Assembly: GCA_947176455.1 (NCBI GenBank)
Contig: CAMWQQ010000099.1
Span: 1-6,084, forward strand
Length of the DNA: 6,084 nt
Source: an uncultured Odoribacter sp.
GTDB lineage: Bacteria > Bacteroidota > Bacteroidia > Bacteroidales > Marinifilaceae
Direction of reading: 5' to 3'
The notes below the pieces were generated by a model that was not told the origin of the DNA, did no database searches, and saw only the letters and a program-made list of their open reading frames with translations. A program made the translations under genes and the position numbers. Below are positions 1 to 5,442 of this stretch, in pieces. Within the stretch, counting starts at the first letter, position 1, and every line of letters starts with the position of its first letter.

Positions 1-1974
1 CTGATTGCCCGTTTGGTGGATCGCGCCTTGCGTCCCCTGTTCCCGGATTATTACCATGCGGAAACTTTCGTGCAGGTGACTTTGTATTCTGCAGACGAAG
101 AGTCTATGCCGGATGCGTTGGCCGGATTGGCGGCTTCCGCTGCCATTGCTGTCAGCGATGTGCCGTTTCACGGTCCGATTTCGGAAGTGCGCGTAGCTCG
201 CATCCATGGCGAATTTGTCATCAATCCCACCGCTTCCGCGTTGAAGGAGGCTGATTTGGACATCATGGTGGGAGCTACCTATGAAAATATCATGATGGTG
301 GAAGGCGAAATGAACGAAGTGTCTGAAAAAGAGATGCTCGACGCCATTAAGTTTGCCCATGCCGCTATCAAGGAACAGTGTCTGGTTCAGAAAGAGCTGG
401 CTGCGGCTGTCGGAAAAGAGAAACGTACCTATTGCCACGAGGTGAATGACGAAGAGTTGCGCAAGGACATCTGGGACAAGTGTTACCAGAAGGCTTACGA
501 CGTGGCTCGTCAGTGCAATGCCAACAAGCATCTGCGCGGAGAATTGCTGGACAATGTACGTGCCGAGTATCTGGCTACCTTGAGCGAGGAAGACCAGGTT
601 GCCAAGAAGGCGCTGGTGGGCCGTTATTATCATGACGTGGAGAAAGAGGCTATGCGCCGGATGATTTTGGACGAGGGGGTTCGTCTGGACGGTCGTACCA
701 CCGAGCAGATTCGTCCGATTTGGTGTGAAGTGGGCTACCTGCCCGGACCTCACGGTTCTTCCATATTTACCCGTGGTGAAACGCAGTCTTTGTCGACGGT
801 TACCCTGGGTACCAAGTTGGATGAGAAAATCATCGACGAAGCCACTGTTCAAGGAAAAGAAAGATTCTTGTTACACTATAACTTCCCGCCGTTCTCTACC
901 GGAGAGGCAAAGGCATCCCGGGGTGTCGGACGGCGTGAAATCGGTCACGGAAACTTGGCTTATCGTGCCTTGAAACCGATGATTCCGACGGATTTCCCTT
1001 ATACGATACGTGTCGTTTCCGATATTCTGGAGTCCAACGGTTCCTCTTCCATGGCAACCGTATGTGCCGGAACGTTGGCTTTGATGGATGCCGGTGTACC
1101 TATCAAGAAGCCGGTGACGGGTATCGCCATGGGATTGATTACCGACAAGGGATGTGCAAAATATGCTGTTCTTTCGGATATTCTGGGAGATGAGGACCAC
1201 CTGGGAGATATGGACTTCAAGGTGACTGGAACCCGGGACGGAATCACCGCCACCCAGATGGACATCAAGGTGGATGGTCTGTCTTACGACATCATGGAAC
1301 AAGCGCTTGAGCAGGCAAGACGGGGACGGATGCACATCATGGACATCATTACGGAGACCATGCCGGCTCCGCGTGAGGATCTGAAACCGCACGCTCCGAG
1401 AATCGTGACGATTATCGTGGACAAGGACCAGATTGGCGCATTGATTGGTCCCGGTGGTAAAATCATTCAGGATATGCAGGAAAAATCCGGTGCCACAATC
1501 AGCATCGAGGAGGTGGACAACAAGGGTATCGTGGATGTGGCCGCAACGAACAAGGAGTCTATCGACAAGGCGCTTGCACGTATCCGTGCCATTGTTGCCA
1601 AACCGGAAGAGGGTGAGGTATACGACGGCGTCGTGAAATCCATTATGCCGTTCGGTGCTTTTGTTGAAATCATGCCGGGAAAAGACGGTTTGTTGCACGT
1701 TTCTGAAATCGACTACAAGCGCGTAGAGAAGGTGGAAGACGTGTTGAAGGAAGGCGACCGCATTCAAGTGAAGTTGCTGGAAATTGACCCGAAGACCGGA
1801 AAACTGCGTTTGTCACGCAAGGCGTTGTTGCCGAAACCGGAAGGCTGGACCGAACGTCCCGAGCGCCCGCGCGGAGAAAGACGTGACCGTGGCGAAAGAC
1901 GCGAGCGTCCGGAGTCCCGCGAACGTCGTCCGGAAAGAGGAGAAAACAATGACCACGAAGGTGCCGAGCAATAA
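1..1974 (+). CDS. pnp: Polynucleotide phosphorylase, 3' part (5' end outside window)
   Basis: This enzyme degrades RNA 3' to 5' by phosphorolysis, releasing nucleoside diphosphates, and can also add 3' tails; it acts in the cytoplasm. The reading frame is open from base 1 ([15 protein letters not shown], a conserved early PNPase segment), so the true start lies upstream; by comparison with E. coli PNPase roughly 90 N-terminal residues are missing. The 657 visible residues hold the rest of the first RNase PH domain (to about 130), the helical linker domain, the second RNase PH domain (about 220-450), a KH domain with the GPGG loop (483-486) and an S1 domain (about 539-610). The second RNase PH domain keeps the phosphate-site serines (SNGSSS, 345-350) and the metal/catalytic set D399, D405 and K407 in DHLGDMDFK. 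The last 47 residues are an Arg/Glu-rich tail (13 Arg, 12 Glu) lacking a folded-domain look. An intrinsic terminator follows 25 bases after the stop. The family call is very secure. Confidence 0.98.
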   Translation: MIARLVDRALRPLFPDYYHAETFVQVTLYSADEESMPDALAGLAASAAIAVSDVPFHGPISEVRVARIHGEFVINPTASALKEADLDIMVGATYENIMMVEGEMNEVSEKEMLDAIKFAHAAIKEQCLVQKELAAAVGKEKRTYCHEVNDEELRKDIWDKCYQKAYDVARQCNANKHLRGELLDNVRAEYLATLSEEDQVAKKALVGRYYHDVEKEAMRRMILDEGVRLDGRTTEQIRPIWCEVGYLPGPHGSSIFTRGETQSLSTVTLGTKLDEKIIDEATVQGKERFLLHYNFPPFSTGEAKASRGVGRREIGHGNLAYRALKPMIPTDFPYTIRVVSDILESNGSSSMATVCAGTLALMDAGVPIKKPVTGIAMGLITDKGCAKYAVLSDILGDEDHLGDMDFKVTGTRDGITATQMDIKVDGLSYDIMEQALEQARRGRMHIMDIITETMPAPREDLKPHAPRIVTIIVDKDQIGALIGPGGKIIQDMQEKSGATISIEEVDNKGIVDVAATNKESIDKALARIRAIVAKPEEGEVYDGVVKSIMPFGAFVEIMPGKDGLLHVSEIDYKRVEKVEDVLKEGDRIQVKLLEIDPKTGKLRLSRKALLPKPEGWTERPERPRGERRDRGERRERPESRERRPERGENNDHEGAEQ

Positions 1975-1999
1975 AAAGCCCGGTTACCGATAAATCTCC

Positions 2000-2038
2000 A
2001 AGGACTGTCTAACTTCAAAAGTTATTCAGTCCTTTTTT
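2000..2038 (+). terminator. Intrinsic terminator of pnp
   Basis: The arms AAGGACTG (2000-2007) and CAGTCCTT (2027-2034) pair perfectly. Inside, after a 2x2 internal mismatch, six more pairs form (2010-2015 with 2019-2024) around a three-base loop. A run of six T (2033-2038) overlaps the 3' arm. The position, 25 bases past the pnp stop, fits a rho-independent terminator ending the upstream transcript. It suggests that the downstream redox gene has its own promoter. Confidence 0.85.
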
Positions 2039-2140
2039 ATGTGTTTATTTTCCGGAAATCCTTTTACGGGCACAGTCGGGTTCATGCCGTCTCGTATGAA
2101 ATTTGGAGTAATGGCTTTGGTCATAAATAGAGTTAAGTCG

Positions 2141-2158
2141 TATTCGATGATATGAATA
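2141..2158. promoter_or_regulatory. Candidate operator 1: TATTC-N8-GAATA dyad
   Basis: Inverted five-base arms TATTC (2141-2145) and GAATA (2154-2158) are separated by eight bases. The dyad lies where the -33 element of the candidate promoter at 2174-2181 would fall, and no good TTTG -33 box is visible there. Its core ATTC-N8-GAAT recurs 41 bp downstream, and the two 16-base cores match at 12 positions. Short AT-rich dyads arise by chance, so protein binding is an inference. Confidence 0.35.
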
Positions 2159-2173
2159 AGTCATTTTCTTTCT

Positions 2174-2181
2174 TACTTTTG
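2174..2181 (+). promoter_or_regulatory. Bacteroidota-type -7 promoter element (TACTTTTG)
   Basis: TACTTTTG matches the TAnnTTTG -7 consensus used by the primary sigma factor of Bacteroidota. It would place the transcription start near 2186-2190, giving a leader of only about 20 bases before the ATG at 2210. The matching -33 TTTG is poor: the best correctly spaced tetramer is TATG at 2151-2154, 19 bases upstream and inside candidate operator 1. A weak -33 with a good -7 would fit a promoter that depends on an activator. Confidence 0.6.
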
Positions 2182-2199
2182 CATTCGTCAAAATGAATG
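2182..2199. promoter_or_regulatory. Candidate operator 2: CATTC-N8-GAATG dyad
   Basis: Arms CATTC (2182-2186) and GAATG (2195-2199) are separated by eight bases, the same layout as the dyad at 2141-2158. This copy begins right after the -7 box and covers the predicted transcription start, a position from which a bound repressor would block initiation. It could instead form a weak five-pair RNA hairpin in the leader. The functional role is inferred only from repetition and position. Confidence 0.33.
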
Positions 2200-2209
2200 A
2201 GTTAGGATT

Positions 2210-3466
2210 ATGAGTATAAAAGAGAATGTAGCGGTCTTTGTGACGAAATTGCCCAAGGTGCTACTATTGTGCTTGATTATTTACCTGATTTCGTTGAATT
2301 TTAAGGTTGCGAATGGGGAGCATTGCTCGGAACAGACGGGGAGTGAGATTTCGGTGGAGCTGCCTTTGGAGGCGGTGAAAAAATATTTTCCGGCGAGTAC
2401 CGCTATCGAAAGGATTGATGATGTGCGTTATGACGTGAAAGCGGACCAGCAGGTGATTGGCAAATTGTTGGTCACGACTCCGATTGCGGATGATTTGATT
2501 GGTTATGCGGGGAATGTACCGTTGTTTCTGGCGGTATCGAACGAGGAAATCATTTTGGGACTTACTTTGTTGGATAATAGCGAGTCGCCCGGTTTTCTGA
2601 GGCGAATAGGAAAAAAGAATCTGTTGTCGGCATGGAATGGCAAGACATTGGAGGAGGCTGCGCAGTTGGAGGTAGAGGCGGTGAGTGGTGCGACGATGTC
2701 GAGCGATGCGATTCGGGGGAGTGTGAAGAGGGCTTTGGCGTTTCATTTAAAGCGTGCGGGAGGAACTTTGGATTTGGATTGGATGAAATTGTTGCAGCAT
2801 GTGTTAGGGGGAGGCGTGGTGCTTTTGGCGTTGGCGAGCATGTTCCTGGGGGGACGAATGAAGCGTTGGCGTTATGTCTTGCAGGTATCTTCCGTGTTGA
2901 TTCTTGGTTTCTGGTCGGGGTATTTTGTTTCTCTTGAATTGTTGTTTAATTGGTTGTTGAACGGCATACCGTGGGGGGCTCGTGTTTTGTTGCCTGTGAT
3001 TGCCGTGTTGGCATTGGCTTGTCCATTGTTTCTGGGCAAGGCTTTTTATTGTGCCTATTTGTGTCCGTTCGGAGCGGCGCAGGAGCTTATGGGAAAGATT
3101 TATAAGAAAAAAAAGTTTCCGAAAGGCGTATGGAAGCATGTTTTTAAATATACCCGAGTGGTTTATTTTGCGGGGATTCTTGTTTTATTGTTGTGGGGAT
3201 TCCCTTTGGATTTGGCATCGCTGGAGCCTTTTTCTGCATTTTTGTTGACGGCGGCAACGGGGTGGGTCATCGCTTTGGCGGTAGTATTCTTGCTCTTGTC
3301 CATATTTTTTGCGCGTCCCTGGTGCAACTATTTTTGTCCCACGGGAGCGTTCTTGGATTTGCTGAGGAAGGAGGGCAAGGTAGAGCCGGAGAATCGCAAA
3401 AAGGTATTCGGAGAGTTTGCGGCATTGGCCATTTTCCTTTTGATATTGTATTTTATATTGAGGTAG
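2210..3466 (+). CDS. FMN-binding, CxxxCP membrane redox protein (NosR/NapH-like)
   Basis: A 418-residue membrane protein that probably passes electrons between a quinone or cytoplasmic donor and an extracytoplasmic acceptor. A signal-anchor helix (about 13-33) is followed by an extracytoplasmic FMN-binding domain (about 45-180) of the RnfG/NosR type. That domain has the SESPGF segment (124-129) and the motif SGAT (159-162), whose Thr162 is the expected site of covalent FMN attachment by an ApbE-type transferase. About six further membrane helices follow (roughly 196-215, 222-250, 257-277, 315-333, 345-367, 399-417). Two cluster motifs are present, CAYLCP (C281, C285) and CNYFCP (C372, C376), as in NosR/NapH-like proteins. 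The protein stops after a last helix and has no C-terminal CxxCxxCxxxCP ferredoxin domain, so it is shorter than NosR. The ATG at 2210 is chosen because it follows the -7 box and gives a basic N-terminus before the first helix. No ApbE gene or partner oxidoreductase lies in the window, so the acceptor is unknown. Family call secure, physiological role open. Confidence 0.85.
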   Translation: MSIKENVAVFVTKLPKVLLLCLIIYLISLNFKVANGEHCSEQTGSEISVELPLEAVKKYFPASTAIERIDDVRYDVKADQQVIGKLLVTTPIADDLIGYAGNVPLFLAVSNEEIILGLTLLDNSESPGFLRRIGKKNLLSAWNGKTLEEAAQLEVEAVSGATMSSDAIRGSVKRALAFHLKRAGGTLDLDWMKLLQHVLGGGVVLLALASMFLGGRMKRWRYVLQVSSVLILGFWSGYFVSLELLFNWLLNGIPWGARVLLPVIAVLALACPLFLGKAFYCAYLCPFGAAQELMGKIYKKKKFPKGVWKHVFKYTRVVYFAGILVLLLWGFPLDLASLEPFSAFLLTAATGWVIALAVVFLLLSIFFARPWCNYFCPTGAFLDLLRKEGKVEPENRKKVFGEFAALAIFLLILYFILR

Positions 3467-3480
3467 AAAGTTGAAAGTCT

Positions 3481-3511
3481 TTTGTGGATGAAGGTATTTG
3501 TATGCCTTTTG
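3481..3511 (+). promoter_or_regulatory. Weak candidate promoter for the sigma factor gene
   Basis: A TTTG (3481-3484) lies 19 bases upstream of GCCTTTTG (3504-3511), which keeps the TTTG half of the Bacteroidota -7 box but lacks its leading TA. Transcription would begin about 10-15 bases before the ATG at 3531. The match is imperfect and T-rich sequence makes such hits common. Read-through from the redox gene, which has no clear terminator, is the alternative. Confidence 0.22.
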
Positions 3512-3530
3512 TTTTTCAGATGCTTATAAG

Positions 3531-4109
3531 ATGAATTATTCGGATACGAGCGTTTTGTTGTCAGCCTTAAATACGGGGAACATACTTGCTTTTGAGTATG
3601 TTTACAAGACTTATTATAAAGGTCTGGTGAATTATGCGAGTCGTATTCTGGGTGATTCGGAGGCATCCAAAGATGCTGTTCAGCAGGCTTTTTACCGGAT
3701 GTGGGAGAATCGTGCCGTCTTGACGCTGGCATTGTCTCCCCGAGCTTATTTATATCGTTCCGTGTATAATAACTGTTTGAATTCAATCGGTCATAAAAAG
3801 ACGATTCGGAAGTATGAGGAGGAGCAGTTAAAGGAACTTTATTTTTCCACTGTCATACAGACTCCTGATGCTGAAATGATGTTGGAGCGTTCTGAAATGG
3901 AACAGGCGGTTATGGCGGTTGTGAATGCTTTGCCGGAACGATGTCGGGAAGTTTTCATGCTGAGCAAGGTGGAGGGGTTGAAAAATAGGGAAATCGCAGA
4001 TAGACTGGGGATTTCTTTGAAAACGGTTGAGGCTCAGATGACGATAGCCATCAAGCGGTTGCGAAAGGAGTTGGGGTGGTTGTTGCAATTACTTATTTTT
4101 TTCAGTTAA
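3531..4109 (+). CDS. ECF RNA polymerase sigma factor, FecI-like Bacteroidetes family
   Basis: A 192-residue ECF sigma factor expected to direct RNA polymerase to the promoter of the neighbouring receptor operon when released by its anti-sigma factor. Region 2 spans about 18-85 (AFEYVYKTYYKGLVNYA, then the DAVQQAFYRMWENR segment typical of ECF region 2). Region 4 spans about 125-180, with ALPERCREVFMLSKVEGLK, then the helix-turn-helix NREIADRLGISLKTVEAQM and the closing AIKRLRKEL. This pattern matches the Bacteroidetes-expanded ECF family paired with FecR proteins. The frame is open upstream to a TTG at 3498, but the ATG at 3531 is preferred because the extra 11 residues (MYAFCFSDAYK) look unlike a sigma N-terminus. 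The protein ends in a hydrophobic tail (WLLQLLIFFS). A fecR-like gene follows after 69 bases in the same direction, which supports the sigma/anti-sigma pairing. The target regulon is not visible. Confidence 0.93.
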   Translation: MNYSDTSVLLSALNTGNILAFEYVYKTYYKGLVNYASRILGDSEASKDAVQQAFYRMWENRAVLTLALSPRAYLYRSVYNNCLNSIGHKKTIRKYEEEQLKELYFSTVIQTPDAEMMLERSEMEQAVMAVVNALPERCREVFMLSKVEGLKNREIADRLGISLKTVEAQMTIAIKRLRKELGWLLQLLIFFS

Positions 4110-4137
4110 TTTTTTTCAGGTAAATCTTTAGGGGTAA
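4096..4137 (+). repeat. 14-bp tandem repeat across the sigma gene stop codon
   Basis: Two adjacent 14-base units, TTTTTTTCAGTTAA (4096-4109) and TTTTTTTCAGGTAA (4110-4123), differ at one position. A third, degenerate unit ATCTTTAGGGGTAA (4124-4137) matches the second at 9 of 14 positions and keeps the GGTAA end. The first unit encodes the last residues and the stop codon of the sigma factor. The seven-T runs are plausible slippage sites. Because 14 is not a multiple of three, gain or loss of a unit inside the gene would shift its frame. Confidence 0.6.
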
Positions 4138-4159
4138 ATTGAGGGTTGTTTGTCTCAAT
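4138..4159 (+). other. Short inverted repeat between sigma and anti-sigma genes
   Basis: ATTGAG (4138-4143) and CTCAAT (4154-4159) can form a six-pair stem with a ten-base loop, ending 19 bases before the anti-sigma start codon. No T-run follows, so it does not look like a terminator. It might influence relative expression of the two genes or be a chance match. Confidence 0.25.
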
Positions 4160-4178
4160 AGCATAAAACGAAAAAATT

Positions 4179-5354
4179 ATGCGTGAGACTTTCGAGAATA
4201 TAGATGAATTATTGACCCGGATTTTGAATGATACTGCGGAGAGGGAAGAGGTGAGGAGATTTGGGGAATGGATTCGTCAAGAGGAGAACAAGGCTTATTT
4301 TGAAACGTTTAAGAAAGTATGGCATCTCTCTTCGGGGGTGCAATGTGATGACCGGAGCGTGGAAGCCGGGTGGCAGGACTATAAACGTTTTATAATTTCT
4401 TCCCGAAAGAAGGAAATTCCATTTTTGTTGCGGAAAACATGGAAGTATGCGTCTGCAATCGTGGTCCTGGTGTCTACTTATTGGTTCTTTGTACAGGAAC
4501 GGACGAAGGAGGAGATTGTAAATGTGGCTGAGTATGTGGATATTTCCATGGAAAATGCGAATGGGGTGACGTTGTTTTTAGCGGACGGGCAAGCCGTGAA
4601 TGTTTCGGATTCGAGAGAGCAGGAAATTCGGGACCAGGAGGGAGAGGTGCGAATCAGGCGGGAAACTGGCAAAGGGTTGGTGTACGAGTCGTCGGATGTA
4701 CAGGTGCCGGAGAAAGAGGTAATGAATGAGGTGGTGGTGCCCGGAGGCGAACGTATGTCAATTGTGTTGTCCGACGGGACAAGAGTGTGGTTGAATTCCG
4801 AAAGTGCCATTCGCTATCCGGCACGATTCGGGAACGGGAAGCGGGTGGTGACCGTGAAAGGGAATGTGTATTTTGAGGTGGAAAAAGATGTTGACAGGCC
4901 TTTTGTCGTGGTGATGAAGGATATGGTGACTGAAGTATTGGGGACTTCTTTTGAAGTGAATACCTACGGAGACCACAACCGGATTTTCATGACGCTGGTG
5001 GAGGGGACTGTGCGGGTAAAAGCGGGGGGAAATTCTGTCGTTGCCCAGCCTGATGAAAGAATCACGTTTGATTTGACGTCCGGGAAGATGAATGCGGAGA
5101 CGGTGGACGCCGCCGGTGAAGTTGTCTGGAAGGACGGTCTGCTTGTTGTCAGAAACGAACCTTTTTCGGATGTGACGCGCAAGCTGGAGCGTTGGTTCGG
5201 AGTTTCCGTCCAAGATTTATCCACCCGGGGAAACGATTTGTTGTTTAGCGGTGTTTTCGAGAGAGGAGACGTGGAGACGGCTTTGGAAACGATATGTGCG
5301 AATTTGAATATAAATTATACGATAGACGGGAAACAAGTGGTATTGAAAGATTGA
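4179..5354 (+). CDS. FecR-family anti-sigma factor / transmembrane signal transducer
   Basis: A 391-residue single-pass inner-membrane protein expected to hold the upstream ECF sigma factor inactive and release it when the outer-membrane receptor signals. Residues 1-86 are cytoplasmic and helical, with the FGEWI...NKAYFETFKKVW pattern of FecR-like sigma-binding regions. A membrane helix lies at about 87-105 (YASAIVVLVSTYWFF). The periplasmic part contains the FecR domain (about 184-283: NEVVVPGGERMSIVLSDGT, then VWLNSESAIRYP, GNVYFEVEKD, PFVV and EVLGTSFEVNTY). A C-terminal DUF4974-like domain (about 318-390) has the shape of an STN fold and is likely the receptor-facing end. Length and order are normal for Bacteroidota FecR proteins. 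The start at 4179 has an A-rich upstream stretch (ACGAAAAAATT) and no Shine-Dalgarno motif, as expected in this phylum. It lies 69 bases after the sigma gene, probably co-transcribed. The stop codon's last base is the first base of a strong hairpin. Confidence 0.94.
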   Translation: MRETFENIDELLTRILNDTAEREEVRRFGEWIRQEENKAYFETFKKVWHLSSGVQCDDRSVEAGWQDYKRFIISSRKKEIPFLLRKTWKYASAIVVLVSTYWFFVQERTKEEIVNVAEYVDISMENANGVTLFLADGQAVNVSDSREQEIRDQEGEVRIRRETGKGLVYESSDVQVPEKEVMNEVVVPGGERMSIVLSDGTRVWLNSESAIRYPARFGNGKRVVTVKGNVYFEVEKDVDRPFVVVMKDMVTEVLGTSFEVNTYGDHNRIFMTLVEGTVRVKAGGNSVVAQPDERITFDLTSGKMNAETVDAAGEVVWKDGLLVVRNEPFSDVTRKLERWFGVSVQDLSTRGNDLLFSGVFERGDVETALETICANLNINYTIDGKQVVLKD

Positions 5355-5395
5355 AAGAGTACCCGGTATGCGGCCAAACATGGGGGTACTCTTTT
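5354..5395 (+). terminator. Hairpin at fecR/receptor junction: terminator or attenuator
   Basis: The arms at 5354-5364 (AAAGAGTACCC) and 5384-5394 (GGGTACTCTTT) pair perfectly over 11 bases around a 19-base loop, starting at the last base of the fecR stop codon. The loop contains a further possible ATG/CAT pairing (5368-5370 with 5379-5381). Only four T (5392-5395) follow the GC-rich part and three of them are inside the stem, so termination could be partial. It would let the regulators be expressed separately from the abundant receptor. The stem could also act as an RNA processing or stability element. CTTTTAAAAG (5391-5400) is a perfect palindrome at its 3' edge. Confidence 0.65.
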
Positions 5396-5442
5396 AAAAG
5401 TAATTCAATAAATTTTATTTATAAACTACTATCTACAAAACT
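5396..5442 (+). promoter_or_regulatory. AT-rich leader/promoter region of the receptor gene
   Basis: From 5401 to the start codon there is no G on the + strand and only six C, in sharp contrast to the G-rich coding regions. No TAnnTTTG box is visible, which would fit a promoter read by the neighbouring ECF sigma factor rather than the primary one, but I cannot name its boxes. ATAAAT (5408-5413) and ATTTAT (5417-5422) form a small inverted repeat. The A-rich CTACAAAACT just before the ATG suits unstructured translation initiation as used in Bacteroidota. Confidence 0.4.

Noticed and set aside
871..1767. Long minus-strand open frame (298 codons) inside pnp
   Set aside because: It lies wholly antisense to a well-conserved PNPase frame, its translation is rich in His/Arg/Val without recognisable domains, and no promoter or neighbour supports it.
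13..1974. TTG at position 13 as the start of pnp
   Set aside because: The frame is open to base 1 and the preceding codons (LIAR) continue the conserved PNPase motif, so the gene is simply cut by the window edge.
2049..2058. Palindrome TTTCCGGAAA downstream of the pnp terminator
   Set aside because: A single ten-base palindrome with no second copy nearby, no T-run and no link to the promoter; chance is a sufficient explanation.
2081..2100. TTCAT-N10-ATGAA inverted repeat as a third operator copy
   Set aside because: The arm order and spacer differ from the two ATTC-N8-GAAT dyads, and it lies about 75 bases upstream of the -7 box, so it is not part of the same pattern.
3498..3530. TTG at 3498 as the start of the sigma factor
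   Set aside because: The 11 added residues are not like an ECF N-terminus, and the ATG at 3531 gives a normal-length protein; the region is better explained as leader or promoter.
3328..3786. Minus-strand open frame of 152 codons over the redox/sigma junction
   Set aside because: It overlaps two genes with clear families on the + strand, and its translation is low-complexity in Asn, Lys, His and Ser with no domain pattern.
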